A DNA stretch of 64,000 nucleotides from Peribacillus sp044761665 (GCF_044761665.1 NZ_JBIWCW010000016.1:9165-73164); one strand, 5' to 3'. Shown: positions 42,117 to 51,939, numbered from the stretch's first letter. Notes: generated from the sequence alone by a model not told the origin. Made by a program: numbers and translations.

Positions 42117-43313
42117 ATGTCAAAGAAACGTCTATTTACTTCTGAATCTGTTACAGAAGGCCATCCGGATAAGATTTGTGATCAGATTTCAGATTCCATT
42201 TTAGATGCTATCCTTGCTAAGGATGCAAATGCACGTGTAGCGTGTGAAACAAGTGTAACGACAGGTCTTGTGCTTGTTGCTGGAGAAATTACAACATCGG
42301 CTTACGTGGATATTTCACGTATTGTCCGTGATACGATTGCAGGAATCGGATATACGCGTGCGAAATATGGTTTCGATGCCGAGACATGTGCCGTACTAAG
42401 CTCGATCGATGAGCAGTCTGCTGATATAGCAGCGGGCGTTGATAAAGCACTGGAAGCACGTGAAGGCACGATGTCCGAAGAGGAAATCGACGCAATCGGC
42501 GCAGGGGACCAAGGTCTTATGTTCGGATTCGCGTGTAATGAAACAGAAGAGCTTATGCCACTTCCGATTTCATTGGCACACAAGCTTTCCTTCCGTCTTT
42601 CTCAAGTCCGCAAGAATGATACCCTTAGCTATTTGCGTCCTGATGGTAAAACGCAGGTAACGGTTGAGTATGATGAGAATAATCTGCCTGTACGTGTAGA
42701 TACAATCGTAATCTCTACACAGCATGACCCTGAAGTGACACTTGAGCAAATTCAAGCTGACTTGAAAGAACATGTCATTAAAGCGGTTGTACCGGCTGAC
42801 TTAATCGACGAAAACACGAAATACTTCATCAACCCGACTGGCCGTTTCGTAATTGGTGGACCACAAGGGGATGCAGGTCTTACTGGCCGCAAGATCATCG
42901 TTGATACGTACGGCGGATACGCTCGTCACGGCGGCGGTGCTTTCTCTGGTAAAGATGCGACAAAAGTTGACCGTTCTGCGGCATACGCTGCACGTTACGT
43001 TGCGAAAAACATCGTGGCTGCCGGCCTAGCTGATAAAGCGGAAGTACAATTAGCATACGCAATTGGCGTGGCTAAGCCTGTATCGATTTCAATCGATACA
43101 TTCGGCACGGGAACAGTAAGTGAAGAAGTATTAGTAGAACTGGTGGAAGCGAATTTCGACTTACGTCCTGCTGGTATCATCAAGATGCTTGATCTTCGTC
43201 GCCCAATCTACAAACAAACAGCTGCATATGGTCACTTCGGCCGTACAGATGTTGACTTGCCTTGGGAGCGCACGGATAAAGCTGAGGCTTTAAAAACACA
43301 AGCACAAGCGTAA
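42117..43313 (+). CDS. metK: S-adenosylmethionine synthetase
   Basis: MetK makes SAM from methionine and ATP. The 398-residue protein starts KKRLFTSESVTEGHPDKICDQISDSILDA and contains the signature GAGDQGLMFGFA and GGGAFSGKDATKVDRSAAYAARY. AAGGAGG precedes the ATG. Expression is gated by the S-box leader. With luxS elsewhere in the window it forms part of the activated methyl cycle. Confidence 0.98.
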   Translation: MSKKRLFTSESVTEGHPDKICDQISDSILDAILAKDANARVACETSVTTGLVLVAGEITTSAYVDISRIVRDTIAGIGYTRAKYGFDAETCAVLSSIDEQSADIAAGVDKALEAREGTMSEEEIDAIGAGDQGLMFGFACNETEELMPLPISLAHKLSFRLSQVRKNDTLSYLRPDGKTQVTVEYDENNLPVRVDTIVISTQHDPEVTLEQIQADLKEHVIKAVVPADLIDENTKYFINPTGRFVIGGPQGDAGLTGRKIIVDTYGGYARHGGGAFSGKDATKVDRSAAYAARYVAKNIVAAGLADKAEVQLAYAIGVAKPVSISIDTFGTGTVSEEVLVELVEANFDLRPAGIIKMLDLRRPIYKQTAAYGHFGRTDVDLPWERTDKAEALKTQAQA

Positions 43314-43323
43314 ACCATAATAA

Positions 43324-43358
43324 AAAGGGTGCCTTGCATTTTGCGAGGCACCTTTTTT
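43324..43358 (+). terminator. Terminator after metK
   Basis: A stem of about 14 bp with G:T pairs (from 43324 to 43354) is followed by six T's. It may also end ytoA on the minus strand. Confidence 0.85.
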
Positions 43359-43426
43359 GATGGAGTAAAATAGGATTAAATATGTTTACCTAGGGAATAA
43401 TTCAATGAATCCTATTTTAGTGAAGG

Positions 43427-43948
43427 TCACTTAATCCGTTCAGCCTGTTTATAGATCTGCCCTTTTTCCGCGTATTCCCGGACGATTCGATCCATATCGC
43501 GGCGATCTTCATCAGTGATCTCGCGAACGACTTTGGCTGGGCGTCCGAACGCTAACGTGTTTGGCGGGATCACTTTTCCTTGGGAAACAAGGCTACCTGC
43601 ACCGATGAAGGCACCTTCACCAATTTCCGCACCATCCAGTATGATGGAGCCCATACCGACAAGAGCCCCTTTACGAATCTTGCAGCTATGTAGGATCACT
43701 TGGTGGCCAATCGTCACTTCGTCTTCGATTATTAATGGGTTATTGGGGCTTTGGTGAAGGACACTATTATCTTGGACACTTACTCTTTTACCGATGATGG
43801 TAGGAGCTACGTCACCACGTATGACCGTATTGAACCAAATCGTTGATTCATCTCCAATCTTTACATCGCCAGTTACGACGGCATTTTCAGCAAGATAAGC
43901 GCTCTCGGCAATTTCCGGTTCTGTATCTTTGAATGGATAAATAATCAA
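43427..43948 (-). CDS. ytoA: YtoA, gamma-carbonic anhydrase-like hexapeptide protein
   Basis: The 173-residue protein is a left-handed beta-helix of hexapeptide repeats (AVVTGDVKIGDESTIWFNTVIRGDV, NNPLIIEDEVTIGHQVILHSCKI, GALVGMGSIILDGAEIGEGAFIGAGSLVSQ) and keeps the zinc histidines (HQSP, GHQVILHSC) of the gamma-carbonic anhydrase group. Whether it has anhydrase activity is unknown. It stands next to metK as in Bacillus. Confidence 0.88.
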   Translation of the reverse strand: MIIYPFKDTEPEIAESAYLAENAVVTGDVKIGDESTIWFNTVIRGDVAPTIIGKRVSVQDNSVLHQSPNNPLIIEDEVTIGHQVILHSCKIRKGALVGMGSIILDGAEIGEGAFIGAGSLVSQGKVIPPNTLAFGRPAKVVREITDEDRRDMDRIVREYAEKGQIYKQAERIK

Positions 43949-44159
43949 TTTTAATCATTTCCTTTCCGAAGTGGATAATTTTACTGTATTATTTTAATAT
44001 ACCGTATCAAAATAGGCTTGGCTAATATTTGAAGTAGCCAACTTATTCGGCTTCGTTTTTGTCGAAAATCATGAAGATGGTTATAATTTATCATATAGAT
44101 TATTTTTCATTCAGCATGGAACGGATACAACTAGAGAAAAAGTGAAAGGGGGATTTCGA

Positions 44160-44963
44160 ATGTGGAAATGGGAGACGGACGGAGACGCTAAAGGTGTCAT
44201 CGTCATTATTCATGGGGCAATGGAACATCATGGCCGTTATAAGTGGTTAACCCAAATGTGGCTTTCAGCCGGATACCATGTCGTCATGGGTGACCTTCCT
44301 GGGCAGGGGATGACTACTCGCGCCTTCCGAGGGCATATCGATTCCTTTGACGAATATTTAGAAGAAGTAAAAAGCTGGATAGAAGATGCCTACGATTATT
44401 CTCTTCCTGTCTTTTTATTAGGACATAGCATGGGTGGTTTGATTGCAATCCGTCTGCTTCAGGAGGAAGAATGGGATATTGCGGGGGTCATTTTATCATC
44501 GCCATGTCTCGGCCTGATGACGCACCCGCCCAAATATTTAACTGCCCTTTCACACGGGATGAATATCGTAATGCCTAAATTCCGGGTGGATTCTGGGTTA
44601 ACTCCCCAAATGGCGACAAGGAATTCGGAAATCCGTGAATCGGATACGAATGATACATTATACATTACCAAGGTTTCTGTTCGATGGTATCGCGAGCTTG
44701 TACAGGCTATGAAGGATGCTTTCGAAGAAATACCGGAGTTCCAAGATGTGCCTTTCCTGCTGATGCAGGGCGGAGATGACAAGGTTGTCAACAAGAAAGC
44801 GGTCCGTGAGTGGTTCAATTATAATTTGGCCAGCGAAAAGCAATACAAGGAATGGCCGAAGTTATATCATGAAATTTTCAATGAACCGGAACGGGATGAT
44901 GTCTTTCAATATGCACTCAGTTTCGTTGAAAACCGGTTGAAGATATTGGGGTATGTCGTTTAA
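44160..44963 (+). CDS. ytpA: YtpA, alpha/beta hydrolase (lysophospholipase-like)
   Basis: The 267-residue protein is a monoacylglycerol lipase-type hydrolase: VIVIIHGAMEHHGRYKW, GDLPGQGMTTRAFRGHIDSFDEYL, nucleophile LGHSMGGLIAIRLL, acid QGGDDKVV and histidine LYHEIFNEPERDDVF. B. subtilis YtpA is linked to production of the phospholipid antibiotic bacilysocin. The ATG at 44160 follows AAAGGGGGA; GTG 44142 is part of that site. In B. subtilis ytpB follows; here no terpene synthase gene is present. Confidence 0.88.
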   Translation: MWKWETDGDAKGVIVIIHGAMEHHGRYKWLTQMWLSAGYHVVMGDLPGQGMTTRAFRGHIDSFDEYLEEVKSWIEDAYDYSLPVFLLGHSMGGLIAIRLLQEEEWDIAGVILSSPCLGLMTHPPKYLTALSHGMNIVMPKFRVDSGLTPQMATRNSEIRESDTNDTLYITKVSVRWYRELVQAMKDAFEEIPEFQDVPFLLMQGGDDKVVNKKAVREWFNYNLASEKQYKEWPKLYHEIFNEPERDDVFQYALSFVENRLKILGYVV

Positions 44964-44979
44964 AATGGTTCGAATCAGG

Positions 44980-45009
44980 AAAGAGGTGCAACTTGCGCCT
45001 CTTTTCTGT
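44980..45009 (+). terminator. Terminator after ytpA
   Basis: A 10-bp stem with one G:T pair (44980-44989 with 44995-45004) and TTTTCTG tail. Confidence 0.75.
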
Positions 45010-45024
45010 TTGTTTTAACGATTA

Positions 45025-45669
45025 CTACGTGGTCGTTATTAGGTTTTGAAGTTTTTCCATTACCCTAGATAGAGCTAACAATGAATGAGTTGTCTCGAAT
45101 TCCCCGATGTCTAAATGATGATCAGCATTTGGGACAATCTCAATGCTTAGATTAGAGCTATCTAATTGATCGATCTGATTCGAATGATAGTGGGGGTCTT
45201 TGTCCCCGATAACGAGAAGTCCTTGATGTTCACTGTTTAAGAGCGATTCGAAAATCGATTCGACCTTTAACAATGGAGTAAGTAAAATCATTTTTGAATG
45301 TAAGAACTCTTCTCTATTCAGCAGGACATTTGCAATGGGAATGGTTCCAAGGGATTTACCTAAGAATATTGTGTCGTTATATTCACCATTTTTAAGCACA
45401 TTCAAAATGACAGGGTCAATATCATCCATCATTTTCTTGGATATTTCTTCAAGAGATTTTTTGAGAAAGTGTTCCCCATAGGAGTAATGGACATGGATGA
45501 TATCGATTTTATTTTGAAGCATCGTCATCGTTGCATAATAAAATAAGGGTTTATCATAATTGTATCCTGAACCTGAAAACATAAAACAAATGGTGTTCGA
45601 ACCTGTTTCAATATGTGTATAGCTTATGGATTTATCGTTGGTTTGTATTTTCTTTTCATGTACCTTCAT
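45025..45669 (-). CDS. Alpha/beta hydrolase-fold protein
   Basis: The 214-residue protein shows CFMFSGSGYNYDKPLFYY, a nucleophile elbow FLGKSLGTIPIANVLL, an acid in VIGDKDPHYH and a histidine in PNADHHLDIG, a full Ser-Asp-His set. No family-specific signature that I recognise. It is AT-rich compared with its neighbours and lies where ytpB would be in B. subtilis, so it may be acquired. GAGGAAATTG precedes the ATG. Substrate unknown. Confidence 0.7.
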   Translation of the reverse strand: MKVHEKKIQTNDKSISYTHIETGSNTICFMFSGSGYNYDKPLFYYATMTMLQNKIDIIHVHYSYGEHFLKKSLEEISKKMMDDIDPVILNVLKNGEYNDTIFLGKSLGTIPIANVLLNREEFLHSKMILLTPLLKVESIFESLLNSEHQGLLVIGDKDPHYHSNQIDQLDSSNLSIEIVPNADHHLDIGEFETTHSLLALSRVMEKLQNLITTT

Positions 45670-45795
45670 TCAATTTCCTCCGTTATAAATAAGCAATAAA
45701 ATTCAAGGTTTAATTTCCTCCGATTTTTAGTTAAAGATTAAAAAAATTCCGTCTATTTATGAAAGATACCACCGTTACATAACAGTGGTACTGTA

Positions 45796-46368
45796 TTATC
45801 TCTTTTCTATTGCAATCAGGAATGGAGGGGAATGGACTTGGTTTATGAAGTCGTATTTCAGCACATGGGCTTTTTGCTGAGACAGGTTCTGTACGTATTG
45901 CATTAATGCGTCCCGTTCCACTTCGCCTCCTGGATGTCCATGATAGATGACCAGGACAATGATGCCCTCTGGAGCCATCATTTCGAATAGCCTAGTAAGT
46001 GAGGCGATTGTCGTATCAGCTTGAGTGATGATCGATTTATCTCCTCCGGGCAGATAGCCAAGGTTGTAGATGGCCCCGGTGATCTTTCCTGCATGTTCCC
46101 CGGAAATATACGTATCGAGCTGCTCATGTCCACCGTGGACGAGCGTGCATTGTTTCTGTAGATGTTCCGTTTCCAATTTATCTGCGGTATTGTGAATGGC
46201 TTGCTCTTGAATGTCGAAACTATAGACATGGCCGGTTTCGCCAACCAATTTGGCGAGAAAGGCGGTATCATGTCCGTTACCCATCGTGCCGTCGACGGTG
46301 ATGTCCCCGGGGTGTACGGCTCTTTCAAGGAGCAGCTTCGCAAAAGATAGCACTCGATCCAGCTTCAT
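45796..46368 (-). CDS. ytqB: YtqB, class I SAM-dependent methyltransferase (rRNA methylase-like)
   Basis: The 190-residue protein has a Rossmann methyltransferase core: VDGTMGNGHDTAFLAKL (SAM loop), VYSFDIQEQAI, and a catalytic-type YNLGYLPGGDK. Members are labelled putative rRNA methylases; B. subtilis YtqB methylates RNA or tRNA according to structural work I only vaguely recall. The ATG at 46368 is chosen because it overlaps the ytqA stop (ATGA) and follows AGGAGG; the longer frame runs into ytqA. Confidence 0.88.
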   Translation of the reverse strand: MKLDRVLSFAKLLLERAVHPGDITVDGTMGNGHDTAFLAKLVGETGHVYSFDIQEQAIHNTADKLETEHLQKQCTLVHGGHEQLDTYISGEHAGKITGAIYNLGYLPGGDKSIITQADTTIASLTRLFEMMAPEGIIVLVIYHGHPGGEVERDALMQYVQNLSQQKAHVLKYDFINQVHSPPFLIAIEKR

Positions 46369-47330
46369 GGTAAGGGTACCTCCTTGGATTGATAATGTTT
46401 TCCCTGCCAGCTGTTCCGATGTTTCAGCTCGGCGTCGATGGCATTCAGGACATCCCACTTATTGACGCTCCACATCGGTCCGATCATCAAGTCGATGGGA
46501 CCATCTCCGGTAATTCGATGAACAATCATTTCAGGGGGGATGACTTCCAACTGGTCGCATACAAGTCTTACATAGTCGTCGCGGTCGAGGAATTCAAGCA
46601 TTCCTTTTTCATATTGCTTGACCATCGGCGTTCCTTTCAAAAGGTGAAGCAGGTGGATCTTGATTCCCTGTACATCAAGCTTCGCGACTTCACGTGCGGT
46701 TTCCATCATCATGCCATAGTCTTCCTTGGGAAGGCCGTTGATGATGTGGGTACAGACACGGATCCCGTGTTTACGCAGTTTATCGACACCTTCTTTGTAA
46801 CAAGTGAAATCGTGGGCACGGTTGATTAATTCCCCCGTTTCATCATGGACCGTCTGCAGGCCAAGCTCGACCCAAAGGTAGGTGCGTTCGTTCAGTTCCG
46901 CCAAATATTCGACTACATCATCCGGAAGGCAATCCGGGCGTGTCGCGATGGAAAGTCCGACCACTCCTTCCTGGGTGAGGACGGTCTCGTACTTTTCACG
47001 GAGTTCTGCGACAGGGGCGTGCGTGTTCGTGAACGCTTGGAAATAGGCCATATATTTGCCATCTTTCCATTTATGATGCATTTTTTCACTGACTTTCTTA
47101 AATTGGACATCGAGTGGTTCGACGCGATTGCCAGCAAAATCCCCGGAGCCCGCGACACTGCAGAAGGTACATCCGCCATGGGCGACGGTGCCGTCACGGT
47201 TCGGGCAGTCAAAGCCACCGTCAAGTGCGACCTTGAAGACCTTATGGCCAAAGTGATTGCGTAAATGGTAATTCCAGGTATGATACCTTTTGTTATCCGT
47301 TGCATATATAAACGGGTTTGCTTGGTCCAT
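46365..47330 (-). CDS. ytqA: YtqA, radical SAM protein (TIGR01212 type)
   Basis: The 321-residue enzyme has the variant radical-SAM cluster CPNRDGTVAHGGCTFC (Cys, Cys, Cys with a long first gap), typical of the YtqA/YhcC family, followed by FQAFTNTHAPV, GLSIATRPDCLPDDVV and HIINGLPKEDYGMMM. Some members have been tied to tRNA modification together with the YtqB methyltransferase; the four-base overlap with ytqB fits a joint role. Identification of the family is firm. Confidence 0.92.
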   Translation of the reverse strand: MDQANPFIYATDNKRYHTWNYHLRNHFGHKVFKVALDGGFDCPNRDGTVAHGGCTFCSVAGSGDFAGNRVEPLDVQFKKVSEKMHHKWKDGKYMAYFQAFTNTHAPVAELREKYETVLTQEGVVGLSIATRPDCLPDDVVEYLAELNERTYLWVELGLQTVHDETGELINRAHDFTCYKEGVDKLRKHGIRVCTHIINGLPKEDYGMMMETAREVAKLDVQGIKIHLLHLLKGTPMVKQYEKGMLEFLDRDDYVRLVCDQLEVIPPEMIVHRITGDGPIDLMIGPMWSVNKWDVLNAIDAELKHRNSWQGKHYQSKEVPLP

Positions 47331-47496
47331 ATCAGCAACCTCCTAAGTGTAATAAAGCACAATCTATAGTATACAACATTCTGGCTAACAGGTCTTTTTC
47401 TGAAAAAAGAAGCGTATAATGTATCTTGAAGGTTAATTTTAGATAGTTAAACAGATGGTTGACCGTGTATCTAAATCGAGTCGGGAGCTGATGAAA

Positions 47497-48000
47497 ATGA
47501 CCGTTCAAGTAGAAGAAGTCATCAATCAAATGAAAAAGAAATTAGCAGATAATAACCAGGTGCTGGAAGTCAATGATAATGGGACTGTATTCAAAGCAAC
47601 CTGTACCTTCAATTCTCCTGCCTCGGACGACCAAATCCTTGCCTTTGAGGAAAAGACCGGTTTGCTGCTGCCCGATGATTATAAAGCGTTTTTGAAGATT
47701 ACGAATGGGTGCCGCCTGTTCGATCATGTGGAACTTGGGGGCGAAAATGATATATATAGCCTCGAGGATATCATAAATTATACGTACGAAGAAGATTACG
47801 AAGGTTGTTTTAAGGTTGCCTGCATTTATCAAGATAATATCGTCATCCATGGAGAGGACGTTTCCAATGGCAAGCAGGACTATATCATGGTAAAAGGGCA
47901 TATTGATGATTTCGAGGAAAGTAAGCCGCTTCATATGAGTTTCAGCGAGTGGCTCGATCAATTCATTTCCCGTGAAGGGGTAAAGTTTTGGGATAAGTGA
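47497..48000 (+). CDS. SMI1/KNR4-family protein
   Basis: The 167-residue protein contains an SMI1/KNR4 (SUKH) domain: SDDQILAFEEKTGLLLPDDYKAFLKITNGCRLFDHVELGG and later LHMSFSEWLDQFI. SUKH proteins are often immunity proteins against contact-dependent or polymorphic toxins, but many chromosomal Bacillus copies are solitary. Several ATGs are close together (47491, 47497); CGGGAG suits 47497. No toxin gene is next to it. Confidence 0.75.
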   Translation: MTVQVEEVINQMKKKLADNNQVLEVNDNGTVFKATCTFNSPASDDQILAFEEKTGLLLPDDYKAFLKITNGCRLFDHVELGGENDIYSLEDIINYTYEEDYEGCFKVACIYQDNIVIHGEDVSNGKQDYIMVKGHIDDFEESKPLHMSFSEWLDQFISREGVKFWDK

Positions 48001-48087
48001 AATAAAATGATAATCCTCCCGTTAGTTGTTCAAACTAATTGAGATGATATTACGTCATCCAAATGAACGTGAAGGAGAGGGTTTGAA

Positions 48088-48351
48088 ATGGCAACTAGAC
48101 AATCCGTTGGTCAGTTATTAGAGGAATGCGAAGGGGCTCTCCGATTTGCAGATTATGAATATAACGAAGCATCAAAGCTGGGCCATTACAGTGATGACGA
48201 ATTCCAGAAGTCGCAGCTTTATGTCGAAGAGGCGTTAACGGATTTGGACAAAATGTATGGAAGTGCGAATGCCCAGCAACGGGATATGCTTCAAAGGATG
48301 CAACAGCAATTGAATGATATCAAGAATGATATGATTTTATTGCGCCATTAA
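48088..48351 (+). CDS. ytzC: YtzC, DUF2524 protein
   Basis: The 87-residue acidic, helical protein (MATRQSVGQLLEECEGALRFADYEYNEASK...) matches the YtzC/DUF2524 family as recalled and, as in B. subtilis, lies just before leuS. GGAGAGGG precedes the ATG. Function unknown; a good terminator follows. Confidence 0.82.
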   Translation: MATRQSVGQLLEECEGALRFADYEYNEASKLGHYSDDEFQKSQLYVEEALTDLDKMYGSANAQQRDMLQRMQQQLNDIKNDMILLRH

Positions 48352-48361
48352 GGATGGATGT

Positions 48362-48390
48362 GGGGGCTATGGATGCATAGCTCCCTTTTT
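48362..48390 (+). terminator. Terminator after ytzC
   Basis: A 10-bp stem with one G:T pair GGGGGCTATG/CATAGCTCCC (48362-48371 with 48376-48385) and five T's. Confidence 0.85.
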
Positions 48391-48448
48391 CAATGGCACG
48401 ATTTTCAACAAGTATGCATATATAATGAAAAAACTGGTGATAATGTTG

Positions 48449-48478
48449 TTGACCGGCTATTGCATTTATCGGTAAAAT
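48449..48478 (+). promoter_or_regulatory. Candidate promoter of the leuS T-box transcript
   Basis: TTGACC (48449-48454), 18 bp, TAAAAT (48473-48478). Confidence 0.5.
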
Positions 48479-48517
48479 TGACTAGAATGTAATAAAATCA
48501 AATATTCTTATAAAGAC

Positions 48518-48760
48518 TAGGAAGAGAAGTAGTAGCGATTAGAGCCAGTTTAGAGAGTTGACGGATGGTGCAAGTCAACCTGGAATGATTGTGAACTCGT
48601 CTTGGAGTCACAGGTGTGAAGCATTAGTAATGCCTGGCGTCTAAACCACGTTACGGAACTTTTAAGCTGGGCGATTTTTGTTGTTATCGCCAATGTGGGT
48701 GGTACCGCGGGAAGATATACATAATCCTCTCGTCCCAATTTGGGATGAGGGGTTTTTTAT
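48518..48760 (+). ncRNA. T-box leader upstream of leuS
   Basis: The leader contains AGAGAG, a GGTGCAAGTC loop, a GAACTCGTCTTGGAG segment whose CTC is the likely leucine specifier, and the T-box core GGGTGGTACCGCGG (48697-48710), followed by a terminator (48726-48758, with G:T pairs). Uncharged tRNA-Leu would stabilise the antiterminator and allow leuS expression. Confidence 0.95.
48726..48758 (+). terminator. T-box-controlled terminator of leuS
   Basis: An 11-bp stem with two G:T pairs around CCCAATTTGGG, followed by six T's. Confidence 0.88.
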
Positions 48761-48793
48761 TGTTTTTTCATACGGAAAATAGGAGGAAGTCTA

Positions 48794-51208
48794 ATGAGTT
48801 TTGAACATAGAAGCATAGAAACGAAATGGCAACAGTATTGGGAAGCGAACAAGACGTTTAAAACGGGTGAAGATAGCGGCAAACGTAAATTTTACGCGCT
48901 TGATATGTTCCCATATCCATCAGGGGCGGGTCTTCATGTTGGGCATCCGGAAGGCTACACGGCGAGTGATATTCTGGCACGGATGAAACGGGCACAAGGG
49001 TATAATGTTCTTCATCCTATCGGTTGGGATGCGTTCGGTCTTCCAGCAGAGCAATACGCGATCGATACGGGGAATGACCCAGCGGAATTCACGGAGCACA
49101 ACATTAACACATTCCGCCGCCAAATCAAGTCGCTTGGTTTCTCTTATGACTGGGATCGTGAAATCAATACGACGGACCCGGAATATTATAAATGGACACA
49201 ATGGATTTTCTTGAAATTATACGAAAAAGGCCTTGCGTATATCGATGAAGTCGCTGTGAACTGGTGCCCGGCACTTGGTACGGTTTTAGCGAATGAAGAA
49301 GTCATCGATGGGAAAAGTGAACGTGGCGGACATCCGGTCGAACGCCGTCCAATGAAGCAGTGGATGTTGCGCATCACCGCTTATGCAGACCGTCTAATCG
49401 ACGATTTGGATGATGTGGATTGGCCAGAAAACATCAAAGATATGCAACGCAACTGGATCGGCCGTTCTGAAGGGGCTGAAGTGACGTTCACCATCGATGG
49501 ATTCGATGAATCATTCACTGTCTTCACGACACGTCCGGATACTTTATTCGGTGCCACATATGCCGTTCTTGCTCCAGAGCATCCTTTCGTGGATAAAATC
49601 ACGACTTCCGGACAACGTGCTGCCGTTGACGCTTATTTAGATGAAGTGAAACATAAAAGTGACCTGGAAAGAACGGACCTTGCAAAAGATAAATCAGGCG
49701 TGTTCACGGGTGCTTATGCAATCAATCCGGTCAATGGCGAAAAGATGCCGATCTGGATAGCCGATTATGTATTGATCAGCTATGGAACGGGTGCCATCAT
49801 GGCGGTTCCCGCTCATGATGAACGTGATTATGAATTCGCGGTCAAATTCGAATTGCCAATCAAGGAAGTCGTGGCTGGTGGAGATGTGACGAAAGAAGCC
49901 TATACGGGTGACGGACTTCATGTGAACTCCGGATTCCTGGATGGAATGAATAAAGAAGAAGGCATCACGGCCATGATCAAATGGCTGGAAGAAAAAGAAA
50001 TCGGTACGAAAAAAATCACTTATCGCCTTCGTGACTGGTTGTTCAGCCGCCAACGTTACTGGGGTGAGCCAATTCCAATCATCCATTGGGAAGATGGCAC
50101 GATGTCAGCACTTAAGGAAGAAGAACTTCCATTGCTTTTACCTAAGGCAACGGACATCAAGCCTTCAGGAACGGGTGAATCACCACTTGCGAACATCACG
50201 GATTGGGTGAATGTCGTCGACGAAAACGGACGTAAAGGCCGTCGTGAGACGAATACCATGCCACAATGGGCAGGTAGCAGCTGGTACTTCCTTCGTTATA
50301 TCGATCCGGACAATACGGAAGCACTTGCCGATCCGGAAAAATTGAAAGAATGGATGCCGGTCGACATTTATATCGGTGGTGCCGAGCATGCCGTGCTTCA
50401 CTTATTGTACGCGCGCTTCTGGCATAAATTCTTGTATGACATCGGTGTCGTACCAACGAAAGAACCGTTCCAAAACTTATTCAACCAAGGAATGATCCTT
50501 GGCGAGAACAATGAAAAAATGAGTAAATCAAAAGGAAATGTCGTGAACCCGGATGACATCGTGGAAAGCCATGGTGCGGATACGCTTCGCATGTACGAAA
50601 TGTTCATGGGGCCATTGGATGCATCCATTGCCTGGTCGACAAACGGATTGGACGGTTCACGCCGATTCCTTGATCGCGTCTGGCGTTTACTTGTCAATGA
50701 AGATGGTACAATGACGGATAAATTGGTCGAAACGGATGACAGTGGTAAGCTTGAAAAAGTGTATCACCAAACCGTCAAAAAAGTGACCGAGAACTATGAA
50801 GAATTGAAATTCAATACGGCGATTTCACAGCTTATGGTCTTCATCAATGATGCCTACAAAGCTGAAACGCTTCCGAAAGAATATATCGAAGGCTTCGTGA
50901 AATTGCTTGCACCAGCTGCACCGCATATCTCAGAAGAACTTTGGTCTAAGCTAGGCCATTCTGAAAGTATCGCGTACGGAACATGGCCTGCTTTCGACGA
51001 AGCAAAACTCGTCGATAACGAAGTGGAAATCGTTATTCAAATCAACGGAAAAGTCAAAGCCAAACTTATGGTGCCGACTGATACGACAAGAGAAAAACTA
51101 GAAGAAATCGCAATGGGCGAAGATGCCATCAAAGAACAGATCGATGGCAAAACCATACGTAAAGTCATTGCCGTACCTGGCAAATTAGTCAACATCGTCG
51201 CAAACTAA
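48794..51208 (+). CDS. leuS: Leucyl-tRNA synthetase
   Basis: The 804-residue class I synthetase has the HIGH-type motif YPSGAGLHVGHPEG near residue 45 and the KMSKS motif EKMSKSKGNVVNP near residue 577, with the CP1 editing domain between (around TTRPDTLFGATYAVLAPEH). It charges tRNA-Leu in the cytosol. AGGAGG lies before the ATG and expression is set by the T-box. Confidence 0.98.
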   Translation: MSFEHRSIETKWQQYWEANKTFKTGEDSGKRKFYALDMFPYPSGAGLHVGHPEGYTASDILARMKRAQGYNVLHPIGWDAFGLPAEQYAIDTGNDPAEFTEHNINTFRRQIKSLGFSYDWDREINTTDPEYYKWTQWIFLKLYEKGLAYIDEVAVNWCPALGTVLANEEVIDGKSERGGHPVERRPMKQWMLRITAYADRLIDDLDDVDWPENIKDMQRNWIGRSEGAEVTFTIDGFDESFTVFTTRPDTLFGATYAVLAPEHPFVDKITTSGQRAAVDAYLDEVKHKSDLERTDLAKDKSGVFTGAYAINPVNGEKMPIWIADYVLISYGTGAIMAVPAHDERDYEFAVKFELPIKEVVAGGDVTKEAYTGDGLHVNSGFLDGMNKEEGITAMIKWLEEKEIGTKKITYRLRDWLFSRQRYWGEPIPIIHWEDGTMSALKEEELPLLLPKATDIKPSGTGESPLANITDWVNVVDENGRKGRRETNTMPQWAGSSWYFLRYIDPDNTEALADPEKLKEWMPVDIYIGGAEHAVLHLLYARFWHKFLYDIGVVPTKEPFQNLFNQGMILGENNEKMSKSKGNVVNPDDIVESHGADTLRMYEMFMGPLDASIAWSTNGLDGSRRFLDRVWRLLVNEDGTMTDKLVETDDSGKLEKVYHQTVKKVTENYEELKFNTAISQLMVFINDAYKAETLPKEYIEGFVKLLAPAAPHISEELWSKLGHSESIAYGTWPAFDEAKLVDNEVEIVIQINGKVKAKLMVPTDTTREKLEEIAMGEDAIKEQIDGKTIRKVIAVPGKLVNIVAN

Positions 51209-51220
51209 ATCAATTATCGA

Positions 51221-51262
51221 AGAGCTGCCCCACATGGAATGTGCCGGAGCGGCTCTTTTTTT
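51221..51262 (+). terminator. Terminator after leuS
   Basis: The arms AGAGCTG (51221-51227) and CGGCTCT (51250-51256), with an inner CACAT/ATGTG helix, are followed by eight T's. Confidence 0.85.
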
Positions 51263-51397
51263 GTATTGTCTTTGGGAGGGGCGCATTTTATATCGATTTA
51301 TAAATTTGTTCTATTATAGGCTAGGCTCTATGTTAACAGAGAATGAAAATATGTATTTTTATGGTAATATATAATAAAAAACAAGGAGACCATATCT

Positions 51398-51883
51398 ATG
51401 GGAAAAGTCTATTACGTTGAATTAAAACATTATTCGAATGAATATTTTGATGTACTAAATTCCTTTGAACTTCCTGAAGAACAAGGGCAGTTCACAGCAT
51501 TGCCACGTAAGATTCTAGAGGTGAAAGAAGGACAATATCGTATTGTTATTTTGAGTGAGAATGAACCCGTAGGTTTCTTTTTATTACATTCAACGGAACG
51601 GGTGAAGGAGTACTCGGATAATCCGAAAGCTATGCTCTTAACTGCATTATCCGTTAATCATGCAAAGCAAGGAAATGGTTATGCTAAACAAGCGATGCTC
51701 TTATTAAGTGATTTTGTTAAATCTGAATTTCCTTACTGCGATGAAATCATTTTAGTTGTTAATCATAAAAATGTTCCTGCTCAGCGACTGTATTTAAAAG
51801 TAGGTTTTAACGATACAGGTAAGAGAAAAATGGGTCCTATTGGAGAACAGCTTGTCATGAGTTTGTCGTTGGAGAATACGTAA
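51398..51883 (+). CDS. GNAT-family N-acetyltransferase
   Basis: The 161-residue protein has a GNAT core: YRIVILSENEPVGFFLLHS, LTALSVNHAKQGNGYAKQAMLLLSDFVK (acetyl-CoA loop Q-G-N-G-Y-A) and NHKNVPAQRLYLKVGFNDTGKRK. The layout resembles spermidine or polyamine acetyltransferase relatives but specificity cannot be assigned. AAGGAG precedes the ATG. Single gene. Confidence 0.85.
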   Translation: MGKVYYVELKHYSNEYFDVLNSFELPEEQGQFTALPRKILEVKEGQYRIVILSENEPVGFFLLHSTERVKEYSDNPKAMLLTALSVNHAKQGNGYAKQAMLLLSDFVKSEFPYCDEIILVVNHKNVPAQRLYLKVGFNDTGKRKMGPIGEQLVMSLSLENT

Positions 51884-51939
51884 CTGTTCATCTTTCGGTA
51901 GTCAATCTGTAATAAAGAGGTAGAAAAATATAATCGGGA

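Noticed and set aside
41962..42204. 80-residue ORF across the metK terminator
   Set aside because: It lies within the riboswitch expression platform and overlaps the metK start in another frame.
48550..48738. 62-residue minus-strand ORF over the T-box leader
   Set aside because: The sequence is fully explained by the T-box RNA.
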